A stretch of DNA of 64,000 bases from Fidelibacterota bacterium. Lineage in GTDB: Bacteria > Fidelibacterota > Marinisomatia > SCGC-AAA003-L08 > JACNLC01. Position 1 is the first letter of the stretch. Each line of letters starts with the position of its first letter. The stretch covers positions 1-64,000 of the forward strand of contig JACNLC010000070.1 in the NCBI GenBank assembly GCA_014381725.1, written 5' to 3'. The notes beneath the pieces were generated by a model, which saw nothing but the letters and a program-made list of their open reading frames with translations, was not told the DNA's origin and did no database searches. Shown here one piece after another: positions 35,136 to 43,959 of this stretch. A program made the position numbers and the translations under genes.

Positions 35136-37301
35136 GTGAATAATATTTATTATGTAATAGTTGCCGGTCTAATTGCGATGCTTTACGCGTTTTGGAAAAC
35201 CAACTGGATTAACAAACAAGACCAAGGCACTAAGAAAATGGAAGACATTGGTAAACATATTGCAGATGGTGCTATGGCGTTCCTAAAAGCTGAGTATAAG
35301 ATTTTATCAATTTTTGTGTTAGCAGTAGCAATTTTGCTTTTTGTTGGGAATATATCAAGAGGGACAGAATTAGTATCTGTATCTTTTGTTGTTGGGGCAT
35401 TAGCGAGCGGAATAGCAGGTTTTCTTGGGATGAGAGTTGCCACAAAAGCAAATAACCGAACAACACACGCAGCACGAACAGGATTAGCGTCTGCACTTAA
35501 TGTTGCGTTTACTGGTGGTTCAGTAATGGGTTTGAGCGTTGTAGGTTTAGGTGTTATTGGTTTAGGATCTTTATTTGCAGTTTACTCGAATCAGTTTGGA
35601 ACCGATCAAGAGAATATGTTAAAAGTTTTGAATATACTTTCAGGATTTTCTCTTGGAGCATCATCAATTGCTCTATTTGCCAGAGTTGGTGGTGGAATTT
35701 ACACCAAAGCTGCAGATGTAGGTGCAGACTTAGTTGGTAAAGTTGAAGCTGGTATTCCTGAAGACCATCCACTAAATCCTGCAACAATTGCGGATAATGT
35801 TGGTGATAATGTTGGCGATGTTGCTGGTATGGGTGCAGACTTATTTGAATCTTATGTAGGTTCAATTATAGGTTCAATGGTTTTAGGTGCAAGTATCGCA
35901 GTGGGTGGTGGATTTGACTTGTCATTTGTAACACTACCCCTATTTATTGCAGCATCTGGTATTATTGTTTCAATTATAGGTACATTTATGGTATCTGTAA
36001 AAGAAGGCGGAAGTCCACAAAAAGCACTAAACATTGGCGAATTTGGTTCATCATTTATTATGATTATTGTGATGTACTTTTTAATTACATTATTGCTGCC
36101 ATCAAGTTTTACACTTGGAGGAACTGAGTTTACAGCAATTGGAGTATTTTGGGCAACTGTAATTGGATTAGCGGCTGGTTTAGGTATTGGAATGATTACT
36201 GAACATTATACAGGGACTGATAAATCTCCAACTAATTCTATTGTAAGACAATCTTTAACAGGATCAGCAACCAATCTTATTGCTGGTTTAGGAGTTGGAA
36301 TGCAATCTACCGCGATACCAACTATCATTATTGCAGCGAGTATTATGGGCGCTTATTATTTTGCAGGATTATATGGAATTGCAATGGCGGCACTCGGGAT
36401 GTTAGCTAATACAGGTATTCAACTTGCGGTTGATGCTTATGGTCCGATTTCTGATAATGCTGGTGGAATTGCTGAAATGGCTGAATTGCCAAAAGAAGTC
36501 AGAGAACGAACCGATAAACTTGATGCAGTTGGAAACACAACAGCTGCGATTGGTAAAGGGTTTGCGATTGGTTCTGCAGCTTTAACCGCACTTGCATTAT
36601 TTGCTGCTTTTAGAACAACAGTTGAAACTCTTCGTGGTGAAACTATGAATATCACAATCACAGATGCAAATGTTATGGCTGGACTGTTTATTGGAGCGAT
36701 GCTTCCGTTTGTATTTTCATCTATAGCGATGAATGCAGTTGGGCGAGCTGCAATGGCAATGATTGAAGAAGTTCGTCGCCAATTCAAAAATATTCCAGAA
36801 TTATCGGCAGCATTAGCGGTAATGAAAAAGTATGGTGACGGAGAAAAAATGTCATCTGAAGACAGAAAAATCTTTGATGAAGCAGACGGAAAAGCTGAAT
36901 ATGGGAAATGTGTAGAAATTTCAACTAAATCAGCACTGAAAGAAATGGTTGTTCCTGGTCTATTGGCTATTTTAACCCCTGTTGCAATTGGTTTTATCTT
37001 TGGAGCAGAAACTCTTGGTGGGCTGTTAGCTGGAGTAACTGTTAGTGGTGTATTGATGGCAATCTTTCAGTCCAATGCAGGCGGTGCTTGGGATAACGCA
37101 AAAAAGATGATTGAAGAAGGAGTAGAAGTAGATGGTGAAAAGTATGGAAAGGGTTCTGACCCACATAAAGCCGCGATTGTTGGTGATACAGTAGGTGATC
37201 CATTTAAAGATACATCAGGGCCATCGCTCAATATTTTAATAAAATTAATGTCAGTTGTATCATTGGTTATTGCTCCGATGATTGCAAAAATAAATTTTTA
37301 A
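35136..37301 (+). CDS. hppA: Membrane-bound ion-pumping pyrophosphatase
   Basis: A 721-residue, about 16-helix pump that uses PPi hydrolysis to move H+ or Na+ across the inner membrane. It has the PPi-binding [18 protein letters not shown] and [36 protein letters not shown] has alanine, not lysine, at the position that separates the two subfamilies, so it belongs to the K+-dependent group, which contains both Na+ and H+ pumps. A GTG start is used with AAAGGAAAAGA upstream. It recovers energy from PPi made in biosynthesis, a trait of low-energy lifestyles. Confidence 0.96.
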   Translation: MNNIYYVIVAGLIAMLYAFWKTNWINKQDQGTKKMEDIGKHIADGAMAFLKAEYKILSIFVLAVAILLFVGNISRGTELVSVSFVVGALASGIAGFLGMRVATKANNRTTHAARTGLASALNVAFTGGSVMGLSVVGLGVIGLGSLFAVYSNQFGTDQENMLKVLNILSGFSLGASSIALFARVGGGIYTKAADVGADLVGKVEAGIPEDHPLNPATIADNVGDNVGDVAGMGADLFESYVGSIIGSMVLGASIAVGGGFDLSFVTLPLFIAASGIIVSIIGTFMVSVKEGGSPQKALNIGEFGSSFIMIIVMYFLITLLLPSSFTLGGTEFTAIGVFWATVIGLAAGLGIGMITEHYTGTDKSPTNSIVRQSLTGSATNLIAGLGVGMQSTAIPTIIIAASIMGAYYFAGLYGIAMAALGMLANTGIQLAVDAYGPISDNAGGIAEMAELPKEVRERTDKLDAVGNTTAAIGKGFAIGSAALTALALFAAFRTTVETLRGETMNITITDANVMAGLFIGAMLPFVFSSIAMNAVGRAAMAMIEEVRRQFKNIPELSAALAVMKKYGDGEKMSSEDRKIFDEADGKAEYGKCVEISTKSALKEMVVPGLLAILTPVAIGFIFGAETLGGLLAGVTVSGVLMAIFQSNAGGAWDNAKKMIEEGVEVDGEKYGKGSDPHKAAIVGDTVGDPFKDTSGPSLNILIKLMSVVSLVIAPMIAKINF

Positions 37302-37312
37302 GGGAGAAATAA

Positions 37313-37873
37313 ATGAAATATTATGAAACAATGGTTATCATTCATCCTGCTCTAGAAAAAGGGCACTTGAAAGATAATGTAGTAAATGTTCAAGATAACA
37401 TTCAAAAATATGGTGGGGATGTTGTTTCGACAGAAATTTGGGGTAAAAAAAGATTAGCTTATTATGTTGAAAAACAAAAATATGGGACATTCACTCTTTT
37501 TCAATATTCTGGTGAAAAAGTTAATCTTAACGAATTTAATGTGGACTTAGAACACGACACAAATATTTTAGCATATATGACAATTCGTATTGAGGAAAAT
37601 GAAATTCGCGAACAAAAGGAAGACTTGGATGCTCAAATTGATGGACGCTCAAAAACACCAGTAGTTTCTGAAAATATTAAGAAGCAGTCTGATGAAGATA
37701 AAACTAAACCCAAAGTAGAAGCACAATCGGAACTTGTTGACGATACTAAAATTGCTGAATTAGCACCAATAGAATCTGCAGAAGAGCCGGAAAAAGAAGA
37801 TAAAAAAATAGATACTGAAACAGATGAAGGTTCTACAGATCCTATAACGACTGTTCAGGAAGAGAAAGAATAG
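37313..37873 (+). CDS. rpsF: 30S ribosomal protein S6 with acidic tail
   Basis: The first 100 residues are a normal bS6: [34 protein letters not shown] and the end of the fold by EENEIREQ. The remaining 85 residues are a low-complexity tail rich in Glu, Asp, Lys and Pro; most bS6 proteins have a shorter one. It starts the rpsF-rpsR-rplI operon with GGGAG upstream. The ssb gene found between rpsF and rpsR in many bacteria is absent. Confidence 0.95.
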   Translation: MKYYETMVIIHPALEKGHLKDNVVNVQDNIQKYGGDVVSTEIWGKKRLAYYVEKQKYGTFTLFQYSGEKVNLNEFNVDLEHDTNILAYMTIRIEENEIREQKEDLDAQIDGRSKTPVVSENIKKQSDEDKTKPKVEAQSELVDDTKIAELAPIESAEEPEKEDKKIDTETDEGSTDPITTVQEEKE

Positions 37874-37889
37874 AAGGGGGAATCCTAAA

Positions 37890-38120
37890 ATGGCATTTAT
37901 AAATACACGAAAAGTTTGCACATTCTGTGAAAATCCTGAGATGAAAATTGATTATAAAGAGTATAAAATTCTAAGAAAATTCATCACAGAACAGGGAAAA
38001 ATTATCCCCGGATTTGTTACAGGAGTTTGTTCAAAACATCAAAGACAAGTAACTCGTGCAATCAAAAGAGCTCGAAATATTGCTTTACTATCATACTCAA
38101 ATGATTTGAGAGAATCTTAA
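37890..38120 (+). CDS. rpsR: 30S ribosomal protein S18, zinc-binding form
   Basis: A 76-residue bS18, the partner of S6 on the 30S platform. Cysteines in CTFCEN and CSKH suggest the zinc-binding (C+) form. [15 protein letters not shown] and [18 protein letters not shown] are the rRNA-binding core. It lies 16 bp after rpsF and 12 bp before rplI. Confidence 0.95.
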   Translation: MAFINTRKVCTFCENPEMKIDYKEYKILRKFITEQGKIIPGFVTGVCSKHQRQVTRAIKRARNIALLSYSNDLRES

Positions 38121-38132
38121 GGAGCCAAGAAA

Positions 38133-38579
38133 ATGAAAATTATTTTAACTCAAACTATTGAATCTTTGGGGGCTGCCGGAGAAATCATAACAGTAAAAGA
38201 TGGTTATGCGCGGAATTATTTAATCCCACGGGGTATGGCGATGGAAGCAACCAAAAAGACAATTGCTACTGTGCAGAAAAACATTGATCAGACTGAAATC
38301 AAAGAAGCTAAAGCTCGAGAGAATCTTGAATCTTTGGTTAAACAATTAAACAAACTTACTCTCAAGTTTACATTAAAAGCTGGCGAAGAAGAAAAATTGT
38401 TTGGTTCGGTAACTTCTCAGATGATTGCAGATGCTATTGTTTCTAAGGGTTATCAAATTGACAAAAAAGAAATTGATCTTCACGAACCTCTTAAGCATGT
38501 TGGGAATCATTTTGTAGATATTAAAGTTGGCAAAGGACTAACCGGCCGAATTAAAGTGAAAGTAGCTGCAGAGAAGTAA
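38133..38579 (+). CDS. rplI: 50S ribosomal protein L9
   Basis: A 148-residue bL9 with the N-terminal rRNA-binding domain (LGAAGEIITVKDGYARNYLIPRG region, about 12-33), the long connecting helix, and the C-terminal domain (about 80-148, KLFGSVTSQMIADAI). It ends the operon; AAGGAG lies upstream and a strong terminator follows 25 bp after the stop. Confidence 0.96.
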   Translation: MKIILTQTIESLGAAGEIITVKDGYARNYLIPRGMAMEATKKTIATVQKNIDQTEIKEAKARENLESLVKQLNKLTLKFTLKAGEEEKLFGSVTSQMIADAIVSKGYQIDKKEIDLHEPLKHVGNHFVDIKVGKGLTGRIKVKVAAEK

Positions 38580-38604
38580 TTAGCTGTTAGCTCTTAGTTG
38601 TTGC

Positions 38605-38636
38605 AAAAAAGCCGTTCGAATGGACGGCTTTTTTTT
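38605..38636 (+). terminator. Rho-independent terminator after rplI
   Basis: AAAAAAGCCGT and ACGGCTTTTTT form a stem around a short loop, followed by a run of T. It closes the long plus-strand housekeeping run. Confidence 0.9.
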
Positions 38637-38660
38637 GTGTAAAATATCTAATTTTGAAAT

Positions 38661-38843
38661 TTACTTCAGCAACAATATTTTCTGTGAAGTAGTAAAGTTT
38701 GGTGTAACAAGTTTCGCAAAATAAACTCCACTTGGATGATTGAAGGCATCCCAAATTACTGAATGATATCCAGCATCCTGTTTACTAACACTGCTTACTA
38801 ATTCTTCTACAGCCATTCTTTGGGTTGCACTTGCTAGTTGAAT
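38661..38843 (-). pseudogene. Remnant of a T9SS C-terminal sorting domain
   Basis: The minus strand encodes about 60 residues ending AGYHSVIWDAFNHPSGVYF, then KLVTPNF and QKILLLK before a stop. This is the classic form of the Por secretion system type A sorting domain (x-G-x-H-x-x-x-WDA...SGVYF...KxxLxK). A stop codon lies just upstream in frame, and no larger gene is attached, so it is the tail of a lost secreted protein. It shows that the lineage has, or had, type IX secretion. Confidence 0.7.
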
Positions 38844-38853
38844 TCAAGGTTAA

Positions 38854-41124
38854 TTAAATTTTCTTTTTCATAACTTTTTCCGGCGTAATCGGCAAATTGC
38901 GAATTCTCACCCCACAAGCGTTAAAGATCGCATTTACTACTGCTGGAGCCGGAGCATTGATTGGAATTTCCGCAACCGCTTTTGCACCGAATGGCGCGGT
39001 AGGTTCATCAGTTTCCACAAAATCTACGATAATTTCTGGCATATCGAGTGATGTAAAAATATGATAATCATCAAAATTGGTGTTTGTCATTTTACCGTTT
39101 TCGTCAAATGTCATAAATTCAGATAACACCATCCCGAGTGATTGTGGAATTGAACCTTCAACTTGTCCTTCTGACATCTGTGGATTTATAATTTTACCAG
39201 CATCCGTAATGGATACAATTTTTCCCACGGTTACAAATCCAGTTTCTGTATCTACTTCTACAATCGCGAAAGTTGCATTGAATGGCTGAGGAGAATCGAA
39301 ACTCATATTAGACGCTTCCGCCATTATTTGCATCTGATTTTCTGTGTAAAAGGATTTTGTGCACAAATCTTTAAACGAAATTTTATCTCCAGTTTCAGCA
39401 ATCACAAACTCATTTTCTATTTTCACATTTTCTAAATTTAGGAATTTCTGTCCTTGTTCAAGAATTTGCTCTATCACTTTTTCAGCCGCTTTTTTTACTG
39501 CGCCACCGGAGACATAAGTTGTGCTTGAAGCATACGCTCCAGTATCAAATGGAGTCAAATCTGTGTCAGACGAATACACAATGATTTTTTCTACAGCAAC
39601 ACACAAAACTTCAGCGGCGATTTGTGCTAAAGCCGTGTCAGAGCCAGTACCCAAATCCGTAGCACCAACAAGCAAATTGAAACTTCCGTCTTCGTTCATT
39701 TTGATGAATGCAGATGCCATATCAATACCTGCAATCCCAGAGCCTTGTGCAGAAGTTGCAACTCCAATCCCTCGTTGTATTGGACTATTTTTATCAGATT
39801 GTTGAAATTCATCCCAACCAATTAATTTTCTACCTTTTTCCATACATTCTGCTAAACCATTCGAATTCACAAATGCTTTAAACCCTTCCCGTCCTTCACC
39901 AAGAGCACGCATAATTGGAAGTTCATCTCCAAGTTCAAACAAATTCTTTTTACGAAATTCGATTGGACAAATTCCCAATTCCGTTGCGATTTCGTCCATT
40001 AATGATTCAAGTGCAAAAAATGCTTGAGGTGCACCATATCCTCTATAAGCCGCTGCAATAGGTAGATTTGTATAAACAGCATTTCCCACAACTTTGAAAT
40101 TCTGCATTTTGTAAATCGAAAATAATTTCTGTGCTGTAACAGACATTACCGTTAGAGCGTGTGGTCCGTAAGCACCACAATTTTCCAATATGTTTGCTGT
40201 CATTGCCGTAATTTTTTGATTCTCATCCAATCCAATTTTTAGAGATATTTTTTGCGGATGTCGAGAACGAGTTGCATAAAATTCTTCTTCTCGAGTCAAT
40301 TCAAGTCGTGCAGGTCTTCCGGTTTTAAGAGTGATGGCAGAACACAAAGTTTCAGTTAAAATTTCTTGTTTCCCACCAAATCCACCACCAATTCGCGGTT
40401 TGATAACACGAATTTTACTAATAGGGAAATTTGTAACTTCAGCGACAATTCTTCTCACGTGAAACGGTACCTGAGTTGCAGTGCGAACATTCAGGCGACC
40501 ATTTTCATCAAGCCAGGTTAATGTGATATGTGGCTCAATCTGTGCGTGCTGAACAAATGGCGTTGAGTAAGTTCCCTCAAAAATATGCTCAGACTCCGAA
40601 AACGCTTTCTCAGCATCTCCAATTTCTGCTTCAAGATGAGACGCCATATTTTTTTGAGTATTGTAAATTCCAGTTTTGCCACTTTCTGGATGAAGAGAAG
40701 AAGATTCCGTTGCCTTTTCCATCTCAAAATTTGCTGGTAGAATTTCGTATTTGACGATGATTTTTTCAATTGATTTTTCAGCAATTTCATTAGTTTCTGC
40801 AGCGACGATTGCAACCTCATCTCCAACAAATCGTACAGTTGAATCTAAAATTCTAGTATCTCTTGGAGACGGCTCAGGATAGCCCTGCCCTGCGGTTGTG
40901 TAATAATGTGCAGGAAAATCTTCGTGCGTTAGAATTGTAACTACACCAGAGATTCCCATCGCTTCGGATTTGTCAATTTCTACTATTTTTGCGTGGGCGT
41001 GTGGAGAACGGAGAATTTTGATAAATACAGTATCGGCAACGGAAACATCATCCGTAAAAACTGGTTTTCCCGTCGCTAACGCAACGCCATCAACTCTGGG
41101 TGTCTTTTTGCCGATCACTTTCAT
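38854..41124 (-). CDS. Molybdenum hydroxylase large subunit, XdhD-like
   Basis: A 756-residue Mo-pterin subunit of the xanthine dehydrogenase family. The start at 41124 (MKVIGKKTPRVDG) is chosen over a TTG 21 bases upstream. It has the aldehyde-oxidase/XDH hammerhead N-terminal domain (about 15-125), the Mo-binding GGGFGGKQE and the catalytic glutamate in GAKAVAEIP near the end. With the next two minus-strand genes (2Fe-2S and YgfM-like) it forms one hydroxylase; in E. coli XdhD the 2Fe-2S domain is fused. In this cluster it probably hydroxylates a purine. Cofactor selenation is inferred from yqeB and yqeC nearby. Confidence 0.93.
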   Translation of the reverse strand: MKVIGKKTPRVDGVALATGKPVFTDDVSVADTVFIKILRSPHAHAKIVEIDKSEAMGISGVVTILTHEDFPAHYYTTAGQGYPEPSPRDTRILDSTVRFVGDEVAIVAAETNEIAEKSIEKIIVKYEILPANFEMEKATESSSLHPESGKTGIYNTQKNMASHLEAEIGDAEKAFSESEHIFEGTYSTPFVQHAQIEPHITLTWLDENGRLNVRTATQVPFHVRRIVAEVTNFPISKIRVIKPRIGGGFGGKQEILTETLCSAITLKTGRPARLELTREEEFYATRSRHPQKISLKIGLDENQKITAMTANILENCGAYGPHALTVMSVTAQKLFSIYKMQNFKVVGNAVYTNLPIAAAYRGYGAPQAFFALESLMDEIATELGICPIEFRKKNLFELGDELPIMRALGEGREGFKAFVNSNGLAECMEKGRKLIGWDEFQQSDKNSPIQRGIGVATSAQGSGIAGIDMASAFIKMNEDGSFNLLVGATDLGTGSDTALAQIAAEVLCVAVEKIIVYSSDTDLTPFDTGAYASSTTYVSGGAVKKAAEKVIEQILEQGQKFLNLENVKIENEFVIAETGDKISFKDLCTKSFYTENQMQIMAEASNMSFDSPQPFNATFAIVEVDTETGFVTVGKIVSITDAGKIINPQMSEGQVEGSIPQSLGMVLSEFMTFDENGKMTNTNFDDYHIFTSLDMPEIIVDFVETDEPTAPFGAKAVAEIPINAPAPAVVNAIFNACGVRIRNLPITPEKVMKKKI

Positions 41125-41174
41125 ATTAGCTACTAAGAACGGCAAGTTTCGCTAAATTGTTTTTTGATTCTGTT

Positions 41175-41636
41175 TTATTCATTTTCGTGTTCCTTTGTGC
41201 TCTTTGCGGCTAAAATCGGTTTCACATATCCTGTGCATCTGCAGAGATTGCCTGCAAGAGCATCTTTGATTTCGTCTTCATTCGGGTTTTGATTTTCCCG
41301 ATTTAATGCCTCCAAAGATATCAACATTCCCGGTGTGCAATATCCACATTGGATTGCACCTTCGTCAATGAATTGTTTTTGCAACGGATGAAGTTCTCTA
41401 TTTCCCCCAAAATTCTCAATGGTTTCAACAGTTTTCCCATTCAAAGTATGCATTAGAATCAGACAAGAATTGAACGCTTTATTGTCAATCAAAACTGCAC
41501 ATGCTCCACAGCGACCATCATCGCAACCGTATTTCACACTTTTAATTCCGCTATTGCGCAAATAATCAAAAAGCGTTTGGCTCTTCGTGATTTCTATTGA
41601 TTGTTCTATGCTATTTAGAGTAAACCTGATTTCCAT
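41175..41636 (-). CDS. Molybdenum hydroxylase 2Fe-2S subunit
   Basis: A 153-residue electron-transfer subunit with a plant-type [2Fe-2S] cluster (GCDDGRCGACAVLI ... C) and a second one (CGYCTPGMLIS ... CRCTGY). The final residues (about 141-153, LAAKSTKEHENE) come from a dispersed DNA repeat that recurs at 49696-49729, so the C-terminus appears to have been lengthened or replaced by repeat sequence. It overlaps the YgfM-like gene by 22 bp and carries electrons from molybdenum to flavin. Confidence 0.94.
   Translation of the reverse strand: MEIRFTLNSIEQSIEITKSQTLFDYLRNSGIKSVKYGCDDGRCGACAVLIDNKAFNSCLILMHTLNGKTVETIENFGGNRELHPLQKQFIDEGAIQCGYCTPGMLISLEALNRENQNPNEDEIKDALAGNLCRCTGYVKPILAAKSTKEHENE
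41181..41215 (-). repeat. Dispersed repeat forming a gene end
   Basis: Minus-strand TTTAGCCGCAAAGAGCACAA continues as AGGAACACGAAAAT. The same element, with three or four changes, lies on the plus strand at 49696-49729 between two genes. Here it supplies the last codons of the 2Fe-2S subunit. Confidence 0.7.
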
Positions 41637-42382
41637 ATCAATTCGTCTTTCACTCGTTTAACTGCCGTTGAGATGAGCGATTCCTTGTAAGAAACTGAAC
41701 CAAAGTCATCGTCATAAAAGCCCGTTTTCGCTTCCTTTGCGATAATAATCTCCGAATTTTCATTCCAATTATTAAGTGCAATTTTATGGTTTGTTATTTT
41801 GTTCGTTTTCCCACCGATTGCAAACTCAAGATCCCCATTTTTGAAAACTCCAGCAATATTCACAATCGCTGGTGCTGATGGTATTACAGAAAATCGTTGA
41901 ACCGCAACAGTGTCAATATTTTTAGGGGAATATGAAATTTCCGTAATGATTCCGTTAGTATTCCAATCACGGATAGAGATTTGAAATTCTTTCTCTGCGA
42001 CAATTGCGAGTTTTGCATTCACCGCATTGAGAAATGTTAGAATTTCAGAGTTAGTGCGATTTTGTGCAATCTCCCCACCGAATGTCCGTTGATTTCTGAT
42101 ATTTTTTGACGGACAAGCAATTTCCACAGACGGAATGAGTTTGCAATTCGGGTTCACTTTCATCGAACAATCAATAAAATTCTGCAAATTTGCACCTGCA
42201 CCGATTCGAACTTTCTCATATGAAACATCAATCGAAAAATCCAAAAGAGTAGTAATATCAATTAAATTGTTTTCGGAATTATGCTTTGTTAAAATGTAAG
42301 TCCCTCCTGCAAAATACTCGTGATTTTGTAATTTGCTCAACTCAAAAGCATCTTGCAAGGAAACTGGAAATTGGAAATTCAT
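41615..42382 (-). CDS. ygfM: YgfM-like FAD-binding subunit
   Basis: A 255-residue flavin subunit of the XDH family. The flavin-binding motifs are divergent: AGGTYI in place of GGTDL, and RNQRTFGGEIAQNRT in place of ATIGGNI. The same RNQ-x-T-x-GGEIA wording is found in E. coli YgfM, so I assign it there. It partners the XdhD-like large subunit. Its start overlaps a decayed YhcG-like frame by 4 bp (ATGA). Whether flavin is bound tightly cannot be told. Confidence 0.82.
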   Translation of the reverse strand: MNFQFPVSLQDAFELSKLQNHEYFAGGTYILTKHNSENNLIDITTLLDFSIDVSYEKVRIGAGANLQNFIDCSMKVNPNCKLIPSVEIACPSKNIRNQRTFGGEIAQNRTNSEILTFLNAVNAKLAIVAEKEFQISIRDWNTNGIITEISYSPKNIDTVAVQRFSVIPSAPAIVNIAGVFKNGDLEFAIGGKTNKITNHKIALNNWNENSEIIIAKEAKTGFYDDDFGSVSYKESLISTAVKRVKDELIWKSGLL

Positions 42383-42582
42383 TCTTGTGTCTTTAAATTT
42401 TGTGATTGTGCCAATACTCCTTCCGCACTTTCCCGCCTAATTCGTGTTTTACAATTTCTGCCGATTTCCCAATAAGTTTTGACTAAAATTGTGGTAACAG
42501 TTTGGGCTATATGCTGTCTGGCAATAGTGAGTAAGTCACCTATTTTGTTGATTAATTTGGAAGAGTCTGTTTTTCTTGGCAC
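42379..42582 (-). pseudogene. Frameshifted fragment of DUF1016/YhcG nuclease
   Basis: The frame from a GTG at 42582 encodes KLINKIGDLLTIARQHIA and TYWEIGR, the start of the DUF1016 (YhcG N-terminal) domain. After GR the homologous reading continues in another frame as EIVKHELGGKVRKEYWHNHK, then stops; one base has been lost. The rest of the roughly 350-residue protein is missing. It is wedged between the amidohydrolase and the YgfM-like gene with no gap on either side, so it is a relic that may still be translated. Confidence 0.72.
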
Positions 42583-43959
42583 TTAATTTACCTTCTTTAA
42601 TTCCAGCATCTCACTTGCAATTTTATTATGTAGTTCAATCAAGTTTTGTTCATCAATTTTATTTTTTCCATCTCTAATTTGAATTTGTCCGTTGATGATT
42701 AAAAAATCCACTGAAGACATTCGATTTGAAAAAACAAGGGATGCAAGTGGGTCGCTCATTCCTCCTGCATATTCGATTTTATCCATAGAGAATAATGCAA
42801 AATCAGCACATTTCCCGACTGATATTTCGCCGATGTCAGTTCGCCCAAGAACAGCCGCTCCACCGCGTGTTGCCATCTTTAAAACATCTCTTGCTGAGAG
42901 CCAAAACTGTTCTTCTCTGAGTCGTGAAATCAACATTGCATTGCGGATTTCGCTGAGCATATTTGATGAATCGTTGGAAGCAGAACCGTCAACACCCAAA
43001 CTCACATTCACGCCAGCATCTAGCATTTCACGAATTCGTGCTATACCGGAACCGAGTCGCATATTTGAAGTCGGACAATGTGAAATTCCAACACCAATAT
43101 TTCCAATTTTTTCTATCTCTGCTTTATTCAGATGAACCATATGTGCAAACCAAGAATTATCCGAAATCCATCCTAGAGAATCGAGATATTCTACCGGACG
43201 CTTTCCATATTTTTCAACACAGAAATTTTCTTCGTCAATCGTTTCACATAAATGAGTATGAATTTGTAAGTTGTTTGATTTTGCAAATTCTGCTGTTTGT
43301 TTCATCAATTCTGGAGTAACAGAAAACGGCGAGCACGGAGCAAGTGAAATTCGCACCATCGCACCGAAATTAGCATCGTGGTATTTATCAATCAACCGCT
43401 CAACATCAACCATAATTTCGCCTTCTGTCTGCACCACATCGTCAGGAGGAAGTCCACCATTTGACTTACCCAAAGACATCGAACCACGCGTCGGTTGAAA
43501 CCGAATTCCAAGTTCTTTTGCGACATCAATTTCTGCGTCAATAAGTTCACTAGAAACATCTTCTGGAAATAAATAAAAATGGTCAGAGGTTGTAGTAACT
43601 CCGGATTTCATCATCTCCAAAATTCCTGTTTTTGCGCTTACTGAAACGGCTTCTTCAGTGAGATTTCGCCAAACTTCATAATGTGCAACCAGCCATTGGA
43701 AAAGCGGTGCATCCTGCATTTTAGGTAAATTCCGTGTGAGTGTTTGATACAAATGATGATGCGTATTTATAAATCCTGGCAACACAACCATTTTTGAAGC
43801 ATCAATTGTTTCATCAACTGTAACATTTTCAAGCGAATTTTCCCCTGCTGAAACAATTTTATTATTTTCAATCAAAATATGCCCGCCGGAAAATTCTTCC
43901 ATAGAATCATTCATAGTTGCTACTACAAGCGGATTTTTGATAAGAATTCTTTTAGCCAT
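42583..43959 (-). CDS. Amidohydrolase, 8-oxoguanine deaminase-like
   Basis: A 458-residue amidohydrolase of the AtzA/TrzN/8-oxoguanine deaminase group. Metal ligands are in NTHHHLYQT, HTHLCET and GVDGSASND; VTTTSDHFYLFP and SHCPTSNMRLGSGIA are group motifs. In this purine cluster, deamination of guanine or 8-oxoguanine to xanthine or urate is the likely reaction; the exact substrate is inferred. Its start overlaps the ygfK stop by 8 bp. Confidence 0.87.
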   Translation of the reverse strand: MAKRILIKNPLVVATMNDSMEEFSGGHILIENNKIVSAGENSLENVTVDETIDASKMVVLPGFINTHHHLYQTLTRNLPKMQDAPLFQWLVAHYEVWRNLTEEAVSVSAKTGILEMMKSGVTTTSDHFYLFPEDVSSELIDAEIDVAKELGIRFQPTRGSMSLGKSNGGLPPDDVVQTEGEIMVDVERLIDKYHDANFGAMVRISLAPCSPFSVTPELMKQTAEFAKSNNLQIHTHLCETIDEENFCVEKYGKRPVEYLDSLGWISDNSWFAHMVHLNKAEIEKIGNIGVGISHCPTSNMRLGSGIARIREMLDAGVNVSLGVDGSASNDSSNMLSEIRNAMLISRLREEQFWLSARDVLKMATRGGAAVLGRTDIGEISVGKCADFALFSMDKIEYAGGMSDPLASLVFSNRMSSVDFLIINGQIQIRDGKNKIDEQNLIELHNKIASEMLELKKVN

